DNA of 43,089 bases from an uncultured Bacillota bacterium (GTDB lineage: Bacteria; Bacillota_I; Bacilli_A; Izemoplasmatales; Hujiaoplasmataceae), in NCBI GenBank assembly GCA_937862575.1, contig CALMFM010000019.1, positions 1-43,089 of the forward strand, read 5' to 3'. The notes under the pieces are model-generated. The model was not told the origin of the DNA. It made no database searches and saw only the letters and a program-made list of their open reading frames with translations. Positions 19,702-29,389 of the stretch are shown here, one piece after another (the first letter of the stretch is position 1; every line of letters starts with the position of its first letter). The translations under genes were made by a program, and so were the position numbers.

Positions 19702-20244
19702 ATGGAACTGAAAGGAAGCAAGACAGAACAAAATCTATGGACTGCTTTTGCAGGAGAATCACAAGCAAGGAACAAATACACTTTCTATGCTTCAGCTGCT
19801 AAAAAAGAAGGATATCTGGAAATATCCGATTTCTTCCTGGAAACAGCCGGAAACGAGAAAGAACATGCGGAAATCTGGTTCAAACTACTTCATGACGGAG
19901 GTATCCCTACGACAGATGTCAATTTGAAAGACGGAGCCGCTGGAGAACATTACGAGTGGACTGAAATGTACAAAGGATTCGCTGAAACAGCCAAAGAAGA
20001 AGGCTTCACGAAAATAGCATTCTTGTTTGAAAAAGTTGCGGCTATTGAGAAAAGACACGAAGAAAGATACTTGAAATTGCTGGCAAGACTGGAAGGCGAT
20101 TTGGTATTTACATCGGATAATGATGAGCAAATTTGGATTTGTGGTGTATGCGGACATATCCATGTAGGCAAGAACGCTCCAAAGTTATGCCCAGTCTGTA
20201 GTCATCCTCAACAACATTTCAAAAGAATGATCGAGTCAATTTAA
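19702..20244 (+). CDS. Rubrerythrin
   Basis: Ferritin-like diiron motifs ([14 protein letters not shown]) and C-terminal rubredoxin-like [10 protein letters not shown]...CPVC. Confidence 0.95.
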   Translation: MELKGSKTEQNLWTAFAGESQARNKYTFYASAAKKEGYLEISDFFLETAGNEKEHAEIWFKLLHDGGIPTTDVNLKDGAAGEHYEWTEMYKGFAETAKEEGFTKIAFLFEKVAAIEKRHEERYLKLLARLEGDLVFTSDNDEQIWICGVCGHIHVGKNAPKLCPVCSHPQQHFKRMIESI

Positions 20245-20250
20245 TATTTT

Positions 20251-20276
20251 TTGAAGGCGAAAGCCTTCTTTTTTTG
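20251..20276 (+). terminator. Terminator after rubrerythrin
   Basis: gaaggc-gaaa-gccttc followed by T run. Confidence 0.88.
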
Positions 20277-20321
20277 CTTTTTTTGGTATAATATATATAC
20301 ATACTCAAGCGGAGGCATTTA

Positions 20322-21197
20322 TTGAAAATAGGTAGAATCATAAAACTTGTCGGTGGTATTTATACAGTTCAGGATGAAACTAAAAAAAAATACGCTCTAA
20401 AACCTTTGGGGGTTTTTAGGCATAGAAACATTTCGCCTAAAGTAGGCGATATAGTAGATTTTGACAATGATAACATTACAAACGTCCACGAACGTCTAAA
20501 CGAATTATATCGGCCGATGATAGCCAATGTCGATCAGGTTTTGATAATTACTTCTGCCAAGCATCCAAATTTCAGTTTCTTATTATTGGATAAGTTTTTG
20601 GCAATGGTCGAAGCTTTCAGCATCACTCCTGTCATAATAGTATCCAAGATTGACCTCATGACCGAGAAAGAGTTAATTGAACTAAAGAGCCAACTTTCCT
20701 ATTATGCAAAGTATTTTAGAGTAATATATTACAGTTCAAAAACCGGAGAAGGACTTGATGAAATACTAGAGTCGACTACTGACAAAGTCAATGTGCTGGC
20801 TGGACAAACAGGAGCTGGGAAATCATCTTTACTTAACGCAATTAATCCAGAACTTGATTTGGAAACAGATGAAATATCCATGGCACTTGGTCGTGGCAAA
20901 CATACCACAAGACATGTGGAGATATTCGAGTTCGGCCATGGGTATATTGCAGATACTCCTGGTTTCTCAAAACTTGAATTTCTCGATTTCAAAGCTGGTG
21001 ATCTAAGATTTTATTATCCGGATTTTTTTGAAAAAAGCACTGAATGCAAGTTCTATGAATGTACACATACTCATGAACCTGGATGCGAGGTTAAAAGACA
21101 AGTCGGCATAGGAGAAATACCAAAAATCAGATACGAAAATTACCTAGATATTTTTAAAGAAATTGAAGCTATTAAGCCTAAATATAGGAGAGAATAA
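20322..21197 (+). CDS. rsgA: Ribosome small-subunit-dependent GTPase A (TTG start)
   Basis: Circularly permuted GTPase: ISKID-like G4 (IIVSKIDLM) before P-loop AGQTGAGKSSLLNAI, DTPGFS; zinc motif CKFYECTHTHEPGCEV. Confidence 0.95.
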   Translation: MKIGRIIKLVGGIYTVQDETKKKYALKPLGVFRHRNISPKVGDIVDFDNDNITNVHERLNELYRPMIANVDQVLIITSAKHPNFSFLLLDKFLAMVEAFSITPVIIVSKIDLMTEKELIELKSQLSYYAKYFRVIYYSSKTGEGLDEILESTTDKVNVLAGQTGAGKSSLLNAINPELDLETDEISMALGRGKHTTRHVEIFEFGHGYIADTPGFSKLEFLDFKAGDLRFYYPDFFEKSTECKFYECTHTHEPGCEVKRQVGIGEIPKIRYENYLDIFKEIEAIKPKYRRE

Positions 21198-21198
21198 C

Positions 21199-21837
21199 AT
21201 GATATGTTCGCCATCGTTTTTAAGTTGCGATTTTACTAGACTGGAGTCAGAAATACAATCCATTTCCAATGCGAAATGGATTCATTTTGACGTTATGGAC
21301 GGTAAGTTCGTGCCTAATTACACTTATAATCACACGATGTTAAAGGACATTAAACGTTACTCAAATCAATTCTTTGATTGCCATCTTATGATTGCCGAAC
21401 CAGAGAATCACTACGTGAAATACATCGAAGCCGGAGCGAATCTAATAACCTTCCACTTGGAAGCTACAACGGATCCGTTATCACTTATCAAGAGCATTCA
21501 AAGAAAAAAAGTAAAAGCCGGCATTTCCATCAAACCAAATACAAACATATTGACACTTGAACCATATTTGTCATTAGTTGATTTGGTTCTCATCATGAGT
21601 GTTGAACCTGGTAAGGGCGGACAAAAATTCTTGACAAACTCGTTGGATAAGATAAAATATCTTAATCAAAAGAGAATAGAAAATAATTATGGTTATCTGA
21701 TAGAGGTAGATGGTGGTATTAATTTTCTTACTGCGGAATCAGTGAAAAACGTCGGGTGCGACGTGATTGTGGTAGGATCTTTCATCTTCAATAAGGACAA
21801 CCGTGAAGAATTGATATCGGAGTTGGAAAATGTATGA
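21199..21837 (+). CDS. rpe: Ribulose-phosphate 3-epimerase
   Basis: WIHFDVMDGKFVPNYT, MSVEPGKGGQKF, EVDGGIN; ATG 21199 with RBS aggaga. Confidence 0.95.
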   Translation: MICSPSFLSCDFTRLESEIQSISNAKWIHFDVMDGKFVPNYTYNHTMLKDIKRYSNQFFDCHLMIAEPENHYVKYIEAGANLITFHLEATTDPLSLIKSIQRKKVKAGISIKPNTNILTLEPYLSLVDLVLIMSVEPGKGGQKFLTNSLDKIKYLNQKRIENNYGYLIEVDGGINFLTAESVKNVGCDVIVVGSFIFNKDNREELISELENV

Positions 21838-22447
21838 TAAAGTAAAAATATTCGTTGGACCGAAAGACTACGACTTCCGCCATCTGTACTTCGAGGAGTC
21901 GGATGAATTTCTTATCGGCGTTGACTCAGGGCTTGAATATCTAGCAACACTTAAAAAACCTGTAGATTTAGCAGTTGGCGACTTTGACTCAATCGATAAG
22001 AAGATTTTTGAAGAGATAAAGCCAAAGTGTAATCAAATCATTAAATTGGATAGAAACAAAACAATGACCGACCTAGCCTATGCTTTGGATTATATCTATA
22101 ACAATATGGATTATAATTCAATTGAAATATACGGCGGCATCAGTGGTAGAGTTGATCATTTTCTGGCTAATGTTAACCTGATAAAAAAATATGATTTTTC
22201 TATGCGTGATGATAAACATCATATTTACATGTTGGGAAAAGGGAAACATAAAATAAACAACTATAAGAAATATATATCATTTTTTGCGATTGAAGATTGT
22301 TATAATCTTTCAATCACTGGATTTAAGTTCTCTTTAAATAATTACTATCTCAGCACCAATGACTCTCTTTGCGTTTCCAATGAAGGCGAGAGTGGTGAAC
22401 TAGAGTTTACAAAAGGAAAAATACTAGTCATCTCCACCGATGACTGA
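21830..22447 (+). CDS. thiN: Thiamine pyrophosphokinase
   Basis: GVDSGLEYLA, AVGDFDSID, DRNKTMTDLAYALDY, GISGRVDHFLANV; follows rpe as in Firmicutes. Confidence 0.92.
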   Translation: MYDKVKIFVGPKDYDFRHLYFEESDEFLIGVDSGLEYLATLKKPVDLAVGDFDSIDKKIFEEIKPKCNQIIKLDRNKTMTDLAYALDYIYNNMDYNSIEIYGGISGRVDHFLANVNLIKKYDFSMRDDKHHIYMLGKGKHKINNYKKYISFFAIEDCYNLSITGFKFSLNNYYLSTNDSLCVSNEGESGELEFTKGKILVISTDD

Positions 22448-22486
22448 GCACACAATTATTTCATGAAAATTGAAGACGTTTCATGA

Positions 22487-22492
22487 TATAAT
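22487..22492 (+). promoter_or_regulatory. -10 element of the tandem protease genes
   Basis: TATAAT just upstream of the first protease ORF; no good -35. Confidence 0.45.
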
Positions 22493-22508
22493 AACCAAGA
22501 GAGGTGAT

Positions 22509-23792
22509 ATGGTGAAAAAACTATACATATTTATGACTCTTCTGATTTTGACAGGACTTCTTGCCGGTTGCACTGGCATTTTTGACACTGTTCCAAATGA
22601 TGAAATCACGTTCTATACCAGTAGGAGTACAACTACTACGACAAGCAACACCATCGACAAGGATTTGGTGATTTCTGACATTTATGAGATGATCAGAGCA
22701 CAAATCTATGAAGACGTCAAAGCCGATATTTTGGAAAATATCTCTGAAGAAAGATTTGACGAGATGTATGCCGATATCGTTGCAGAATTGCTTTTAAAAG
22801 TCGATAGTGGGGAGATTGAGTTGACTCCTAGTTCAATCATCGATATGATTAAAAACGTTGAATCAACTAAATCCAGCGCCGTTGTTGGCGTTACCGTATA
22901 TAATAGTTACGGAGTCCAGCAAGCGATTGGTTCTGGCGTAATTTATAAACAAGTCGGCGATACCTATTATGTAGTAACTAACAATCATGTTGTCGAAGAA
23001 GGAGTTACATATGAAATTCGCTTCGAAGACAGCACGACGATTGGTGCAGTATTACGGGGTGTTGATACTTTAGTCGATTTGGCTGTACTGTACTTTATCT
23101 CGGATGAGGAGTTTGCAACAGCTGATTTCGGAGATTCTTCAATGGTTCAAAAAGGTGATGTTGTTTTGGCAGTCGGGAACCCTAGTGGATATGACTTCTA
23201 TGGCTCAGTCACTATGGGTATTGTATCCGGTCTAGATCGATACTTTGACGTCGACAACGACGGAATAAACGATATGTTCGTCAATTATATCCAACATGAC
23301 GCGGCCATCAATGCCGGAAACAGCGGCGGGGCTCTATTCAATATGGATGGAGATGTCATTGGCATCAACGTCATCAAACTGACCTCGACCGAGATCGAAG
23401 GAATGGGATTTGCCATACCAAGCAATCTTGTATCTGCGATTTGCGATGATATCGAAGAATATGGATATTCACTTCAAAAACCTTACATGGGAATTAATTT
23501 CATCGATATTTGGGGTTCAGAAGCATATTTCACTACCAATGGAATTACTCTTCCAGAAGGAATTACAAATGGTTTTTATATCATTCAGGTTTATTCCGGC
23601 GGAAGTCTGTATGGTTATGTTCAAGCAGGAGACATTATCGTTCAAATAGCTGACATTGAGATAACAACGGCAGAAGATTTTGCCTATGAATTCTCTAAAT
23701 ACATCGTCGGTGACGTAATCTCAATCGTTATTTATCGCAACGGCGGGTATATGACTATTGAAGATATTACCTTGAAGGCGAGGGTGGATTAA
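22509..23792 (+). CDS. S1C-family trypsin-like serine protease with PDZ domain, putative lipoprotein
   Basis: Lipobox LLAGC; catalytic H (TNNHVV), D (DTLVDLAVLYF), S (NAGNSGGALF); C-terminal PDZ-like region. Confidence 0.92.
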   Translation: MVKKLYIFMTLLILTGLLAGCTGIFDTVPNDEITFYTSRSTTTTTSNTIDKDLVISDIYEMIRAQIYEDVKADILENISEERFDEMYADIVAELLLKVDSGEIELTPSSIIDMIKNVESTKSSAVVGVTVYNSYGVQQAIGSGVIYKQVGDTYYVVTNNHVVEEGVTYEIRFEDSTTIGAVLRGVDTLVDLAVLYFISDEEFATADFGDSSMVQKGDVVLAVGNPSGYDFYGSVTMGIVSGLDRYFDVDNDGINDMFVNYIQHDAAINAGNSGGALFNMDGDVIGINVIKLTSTEIEGMGFAIPSNLVSAICDDIEEYGYSLQKPYMGINFIDIWGSEAYFTTNGITLPEGITNGFYIIQVYSGGSLYGYVQAGDIIVQIADIEITTAEDFAYEFSKYIVGDVISIVIYRNGGYMTIEDITLKARVD

Positions 23793-23795
23793 TAT

Positions 23796-25163
23796 ATGAA
23801 AAAAACTATGATATTTATTTCGATATTAATTTTGACGATAATCGCGTTCTCGGCAAATAAAGTAATTGGCGTTACAACTACTACAACCTTGGCTGACACT
23901 AATATCTTTGATGAAGGCGGATATTACTATTATTCGGATTATCAAGAATTGATTAGCCAAGTTTATGAAGACGTATATGATCAAATATATCAAGAGATTT
24001 ACTCGGAAATCATGGATGATATCAATGAGGAATTCTACGAACAGATATACAGTCAAGTTGAAGAGAATTTAGCGGATTTACTGACATCCGAACAATTGAA
24101 ATTATATATTGCGGACTTTGAAGACCAAATCCATTCTGTTGTATACATTGCCGAAAGAAGTGTTTTTGGAGTCTCCGCATATACACCATCTGATGGAACC
24201 GCCATAGGTTCGGGTGTTGTATACAGATATGATGAATTAGCTGATGTGTACTATTTGATTACGAATTATCATGTAATAAGAAATTATGTTGAATATCAAT
24301 CGAGTTCCGCTATCGATAAGAATGAGATAAGTTTAGATTTGGTATTTGCAGATGGAACAAGTGTCGAACTTGACATACTCGGTTATGACACAGAAGTCGA
24401 TTTGGCAGTTCTTACTTTTAGTGGTGTAGGGCTAGACGATATTATCGTTTCAGAGTTTGAAGATGAAGCGAATGTTGAAGCAAGTGATTTTGTTTTCGCT
24501 GTCGGTAATCCAATCGGATATAACTTCTATAATTCAATTACCATGGGGATTATTTCCGGAATTGATAGAAAAGTTGATATCGATCGCTATGTTGACTACA
24601 TCCAGCATGATGCAGCTATTAACGGTGGTAACAGTGGCGGACCAATATATAACATCTACGGAAAAGTAGTTGGAATAAATGTTTCCAAATTAGCTGATAT
24701 TGAAATCGAAGGAATGGGATTCGCCATCAATCTTGATTTCATTCAAAGAGTAATTTCAAGAATCGAAGCCGACAATATGCCTGTTAATACAATAATGCCT
24801 AGAATAGGTGCTAATTATTACATCATAGCCGATAAGATTGATGGAACAACAGTTGAATTGCCTTCACTTACTGTCGGCGGTCAGATATATACTGAACTAG
24901 TCTTGGACTTGCCTACGGGAGTATATGATGGCTTGTTGATAAACAAGATAATCAGTGACCAGACTTTGGCAGGTATACTTGGTGTCGGAGACATAATTGT
25001 TGCGATTGACACTTATAACATTCATGACAAGGAGAGTTTCCTTGAATACTTATATACTCATTATGAAGCCGGAGACATGATTACAATCCATTATTACGAT
25101 TTTGATGAAACTACTTTCCAGTATGAAAACACGATTTCTTCAATCACAATCGAATTAAAATAA
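23796..25163 (+). CDS. S1C-family trypsin-like serine protease with PDZ domain, secreted paralog of the preceding gene
   Basis: Signal peptide; catalytic H (TNYHVI), D (DTEVDLAVLTF), S (NGGNSGGPIY); PDZ-like C-terminus. Confidence 0.92.
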   Translation: MKKTMIFISILILTIIAFSANKVIGVTTTTTLADTNIFDEGGYYYYSDYQELISQVYEDVYDQIYQEIYSEIMDDINEEFYEQIYSQVEENLADLLTSEQLKLYIADFEDQIHSVVYIAERSVFGVSAYTPSDGTAIGSGVVYRYDELADVYYLITNYHVIRNYVEYQSSSAIDKNEISLDLVFADGTSVELDILGYDTEVDLAVLTFSGVGLDDIIVSEFEDEANVEASDFVFAVGNPIGYNFYNSITMGIISGIDRKVDIDRYVDYIQHDAAINGGNSGGPIYNIYGKVVGINVSKLADIEIEGMGFAINLDFIQRVISRIEADNMPVNTIMPRIGANYYIIADKIDGTTVELPSLTVGGQIYTELVLDLPTGVYDGLLINKIISDQTLAGILGVGDIIVAIDTYNIHDKESFLEYLYTHYEAGDMITIHYYDFDETTFQYENTISSITIELK

Positions 25164-25200
25164 AAGAAAAAGCAGAGATTACTCTGCTTTTCTTTCTTTT
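25164..25200. terminator. Bidirectional terminator between convergent protease and rpmB genes
   Basis: aagcagag-atta-ctctgctt flanked by A and T tracts. Confidence 0.88.
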
Positions 25201-25208
25201 GGTAAAAA

Positions 25209-25400
25209 TTAAGCTCTGTTGACTTTTCCGCTTCTTAAAGCTCTAGCAGAAACGTAAACTTTTTTAACTTGTCCATCCTCATCAACAACTCTAACCTTCT
25301 GTAAATTAGCCTTCCACAATTTTCTTGTGGCGTGCATAGAATGGGAACGTTGATTGCCAGACATGAACTTCTTACCGGTCACACTGCATTCTCTTGGCAT
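25209..25400 (-). CDS. rpmB: 50S ribosomal protein L28
   Basis: [36 protein letters not shown]. Confidence 0.97.
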   Translation of the reverse strand: MPRECSVTGKKFMSGNQRSHSMHATRKLWKANLQKVRVVDEDGQVKKVYVSARALRSGKVNRA

Positions 25401-25495
25401 GATATCACTCCGTTTCTGTTAAGATTTCAGCATACAATATTTTATCATATATTTGAAAAAAAGCAAGGATAAAAAAACAATTATTTATTGATATT

Positions 25496-25543
25496 ACTTT
25501 GAAAATCAAAGTTATTGCAATTTTGTATCCGATATGTTATAAT
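25496..25543 (+). promoter_or_regulatory. Promoter of fakA-like gene with adjacent palindrome
   Basis: ACTTTGA-AAA-TCAAAGT (25496-25512), then TTGCAA (25515-25520), 17 nt, extended -10 TGTTATAAT (TATAAT 25538-25543). Confidence 0.75.
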
Positions 25544-25618
25544 GCTATTGCTTTTTTTTATGATGAAAATACCTGAAAATGTACAAATAAATTCAAAAAA
25601 CTCAAGGAGATTTAAATT

Positions 25619-27286
25619 ATGGCAACACATCAAATTGATGGAAACCAGTTTAAGAAATTAGTATTAAATGGCAGTATCAGGCTTAGAAACAACATGAATT
25701 ACATCAACGATCTCAATGTATTCCCTGTTCCAGATGGTGATACCGGATCGAATATGTCGGCTACTATGTCAGCCGGAGCCAAGGCCATCGAAAGCCTAGA
25801 TGAGCCATCCATTGGTAGCGTATGTAAAACTTTGGCAAGAGGAATGTTGATGGGTGCACGAGGCAACTCCGGAGTAATCCTATCTCAACTTTTCAGTGGT
25901 GTGGCTAAAGGCTTAAAAGATTATGAAATTGCCGATCCTGTTGTATTTGCCGATGCACTTAGAATGGGTGTTGAACAGGCATACGCCGCTGTTATCAACC
26001 CTGTAGAGGGAACCATGTTGACAGTATCAAGAGAAGCAGCTGATAAAGCGGTTTCCATTGCTCATTCTGTAACAGACTTCGAGCAATTATTCGAAGAGTA
26101 CATCGTGGAATTGGATGCATCTTTGGAAAGAACACCGGACTTGCTACCGATTCTAAAAGAAGTCGGAGTAATCGATTCAGGAGCCGCAGGCTTTATCGAA
26201 GTTGTAAAAGGTATGAACGACGCCTTGAATGGCAAAACATATCAATCAAAACAAGAATCAGGAGACTACAAAGTCAATCTGACCAATATTCAAAATGCTG
26301 AAGGTGAAAACTTTGGTTACTGTACTGAATTCATCATGCAAATCGAGAAGATGAACGAATTCAACCAAAAACAATTCACAGAGATGATCCATCCTCTGGG
26401 AGATTCTTTGGTAGTTGTACAGGATGAAAACATCCTCAAAGTCCATATTCATACATTGACTCCTGGCGATGCATTGAATCTTGCACAACATTACGGATTC
26501 TTTATCAACATCAAGATAGAGAATATGAATCTACAACACACTGAAGTGTTAATTCATCAGGAAATCGAGCATCAAGACGAGTGCGACTGCGGACATGACC
26601 ACAGCCATAGTGTAGCTCCAACAATGAAGAAGAAGTACGCTATCGTTGCCGTCGTCAACGGGACAGGACTAAAAGAGACATTCATCGAAATGGGTTGCGA
26701 TTACATTATCGAAGGCGGTCAAACCATGAATCCGTCTGTAGAAGAATTCGTTAAGGCAGTTGAGCAAATTAACGCTGATCACATCATCATTATTCCTAAC
26801 AACAAGAATGTTCTTTTATCCGCTGAAACAGCTGCTAAAATGATTGAAGGCGTCGATGTCAGAGTATTGAAAGCAAAAACGATTTCTCAAGGCTATGCCG
26901 GACTCACGATGTTTGATGCAACAATGGATATCGATGAAAATCTTGAAGAGATGAACAATTATATCCAAAATGTCAAGACAGGTGAAGTGACTTATGCAAT
27001 CAGAGACAGTGTCTATAATGGCGTGGAAATCAAAAAAGACCATTTCATGGGAATATTCGATGGCAAGATTGTAACTAGTAACGAAACCAGATTGCAAACA
27101 TGCGAACATATCCTTCGTGAAATGATTGACAAGCGCACAGAAATAGTGACTATTATGTATGGTGTTGATGTTGACGAGAATGAAGTGTCAGAATTGGAAA
27201 CATACTTAGACGACAACTTCTCTGTCGAAGTTGAAATAATTTCCGGTGGGCAAGACATCTACTCATACATTATAACAGTTGAATAG
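25619..27286 (+). CDS. fakA: DAK2 domain fatty acid kinase, FakA/YloV family
   Basis: DhaL-like NVFPVPDGDTGSNMSATM, ARGMLMGARGNSGVILSQLFSG; C-terminal DegV-like region; rpmB/recG neighbourhood. Confidence 0.9.
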   Translation: MATHQIDGNQFKKLVLNGSIRLRNNMNYINDLNVFPVPDGDTGSNMSATMSAGAKAIESLDEPSIGSVCKTLARGMLMGARGNSGVILSQLFSGVAKGLKDYEIADPVVFADALRMGVEQAYAAVINPVEGTMLTVSREAADKAVSIAHSVTDFEQLFEEYIVELDASLERTPDLLPILKEVGVIDSGAAGFIEVVKGMNDALNGKTYQSKQESGDYKVNLTNIQNAEGENFGYCTEFIMQIEKMNEFNQKQFTEMIHPLGDSLVVVQDENILKVHIHTLTPGDALNLAQHYGFFINIKIENMNLQHTEVLIHQEIEHQDECDCGHDHSHSVAPTMKKKYAIVAVVNGTGLKETFIEMGCDYIIEGGQTMNPSVEEFVKAVEQINADHIIIIPNNKNVLLSAETAAKMIEGVDVRVLKAKTISQGYAGLTMFDATMDIDENLEEMNNYIQNVKTGEVTYAIRDSVYNGVEIKKDHFMGIFDGKIVTSNETRLQTCEHILREMIDKRTEIVTIMYGVDVDENEVSELETYLDDNFSVEVEIISGGQDIYSYIITVE

Positions 27287-27294
27287 AAATCTTT

Positions 27295-27323
27295 AGAGGT
27301 ATTGTTAGATACCTCTTTTTTTT
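27295..27323 (+). terminator. Terminator after the fakA-like gene
   Basis: agaggtat-tgttag-atacctct followed by T run. Confidence 0.88.
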
Positions 27324-27350
27324 ATATAATATTACCAGTATGGAGTAATT

Positions 27351-29351
27351 ATGAGCGAGCTTAAAAATATCAAAGGTATCGGTCCTAAGACCGAAAAAAA
27401 ACTTAATGATATCGGAATCCGGACAACAAACGATTTGTTGTTCTGTTTTCCTGAACGCTATGAAACCTATGATTTAGATGCTTTTGAATCGATTTGTCTA
27501 GACAAGGAATTGAGTTTGCCGGTAATTGTTACAAAAAAGCCAAAAGTCTTTTTCATCAGGAAGAATTTGGACAAAATGTCTATGGAAGTAGAGATAAATC
27601 ATTTGTACTTTCAAGTTCATATATTCAATCGACGGTTTTTGGCACAAGCACTTGAACCTGATACAGAAATCGTAATTACCGGCCGTTTTGTTAATAATCT
27701 GTCAAACTTCACTGCCAGCAACATTGTTCTTAGGAAGAATTTCCACCCGGGAATTGTTCCAGAATACGGGATTAAAGATATCAACGATGCAACAATCAGA
27801 AAAGCGATTCACGAAGTTCTTTCAACTAAGAGGGAACTCCATGAACCACTGCCTGAGAAGTACCTTAATAAAAGGCATATACCTAACATCAATGACCTAA
27901 TTGTAAAGATACATGAACCGAAATTAGAATCAGACATATTTGAAGTAAGAAGAAGAATTGTCTATGAGGAATTACTTGATTTTGCATTGCGAATTGAATC
28001 TCTGAAAAGATTGAACAGCAACATCGTTTCTGTTTCCCGAAGATATGATATAAATTTAGTAAGGGATTTCATCTCCAAATTACCTTTTGAGTTGACAGAC
28101 GACCAAAAACAGGCTACAAACGAAATATTCAAAGATTTAAAAAAGGACCGGCAGATGAATCGTCTTTTACAAGGGGATGTCGGTTCAGGAAAAACAATAG
28201 TCAGTGTCATTGCCAGTTTGGCAGTTGTTACATCAGGAGCTCAAGTCGCGATTATGGCTCCGACATTAGTCCTTGCCAAACAACACTTCGATACCTTTAA
28301 AAAATATCTGGATGGTTATGGTGTCAAGACAGTATTATTGGTATCGGAAATGAGCAATGCCGATCAAGAAACAGTCAGATATCAGATAAGTCATAACAAG
28401 GCGGATATCATAATTGGAACTCATAGTTTGATTCAAAGCAGTGTAGATTTTCATAATTTAGGATTCTTGTTGATTGACGAACAACATCGATTTGGCGTCA
28501 ATCAAAGAAAAGAGCTTCGAAAAAAAGGAGTGACTCCAGATATTCTCTTAATGAGTGCCACGCCAATTCCGAGAACTTTGGCGATATCAATTTATAAAGA
28601 CATCGACATATCCTTTATTCGAGAGAAGCCATCAGGACGCAAAGACATCATAACTGAGATTGTAGAATTTGAGAATCTCGATAGTCTGTTAAAAAAAGTA
28701 ACTTTAGAAATAGATAATGGTCATCAGGCATATTTCATATGCCCAATGATAAGCGAGTCAGATACATCGCAGAAGATATCTGTTGAGGAAACTGAAAGAA
28801 TCCTAAGAAACAAATTAAAAGATAAATATGTCATAGACGTACTGCATGGAAAACTCGCAGATGACGAAAAGAATCTAATTCTTGATAGATTCTATTCAGG
28901 ATTGACACAGATTTTAATATCCACTACTGTTGTAGAAGTTGGAGTAGACGTAAAAAACGCCACTGTAATGGTAATTATGAACGCTAATGCATTTGGCTTG
29001 GCCCAACTTCACCAACTTCGAGGACGGATTGGTCGAGATGAACATCAAAGCTATTGTTATTTGATTGTGGATGATATTCTTGACGCTAAAGAGCGGCTAG
29101 ATATCTTAGTTAAAACCAATGATGGCTTTCTAATCAGTGAATATGATCTCTCTATCAGAGGACCGGGAGAAGTGTTTGGAAACGTCCAATCAGGAATCCC
29201 TAATTTCCGAATGGCAAATCTTATCAACGATCAAGAAATACTGCAAGAAGCATTGGAAGACGCAACTGAAATAATAAAAGCTAACGACACCTTATCAAAG
29301 GCTTTGACAAACAAGGCTATAAAATCAATTGATTCTTATAATTTGGACTGA
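27351..29351 (+). CDS. recG: ATP-dependent DNA helicase RecG
   Basis: Wedge/OB domain, RLLQGDVGSGKTIV, DEQHRFGVNQR, QLRGRIGR. Confidence 0.97.
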   Translation: MSELKNIKGIGPKTEKKLNDIGIRTTNDLLFCFPERYETYDLDAFESICLDKELSLPVIVTKKPKVFFIRKNLDKMSMEVEINHLYFQVHIFNRRFLAQALEPDTEIVITGRFVNNLSNFTASNIVLRKNFHPGIVPEYGIKDINDATIRKAIHEVLSTKRELHEPLPEKYLNKRHIPNINDLIVKIHEPKLESDIFEVRRRIVYEELLDFALRIESLKRLNSNIVSVSRRYDINLVRDFISKLPFELTDDQKQATNEIFKDLKKDRQMNRLLQGDVGSGKTIVSVIASLAVVTSGAQVAIMAPTLVLAKQHFDTFKKYLDGYGVKTVLLVSEMSNADQETVRYQISHNKADIIIGTHSLIQSSVDFHNLGFLLIDEQHRFGVNQRKELRKKGVTPDILLMSATPIPRTLAISIYKDIDISFIREKPSGRKDIITEIVEFENLDSLLKKVTLEIDNGHQAYFICPMISESDTSQKISVEETERILRNKLKDKYVIDVLHGKLADDEKNLILDRFYSGLTQILISTTVVEVGVDVKNATVMVIMNANAFGLAQLHQLRGRIGRDEHQSYCYLIVDDILDAKERLDILVKTNDGFLISEYDLSIRGPGEVFGNVQSGIPNFRMANLINDQEILQEALEDATEIIKANDTLSKALTNKAIKSIDSYNLD

Positions 29352-29389
29352 GTTATGATATACTAATTTAATGTAGAGGTGAAAATACT

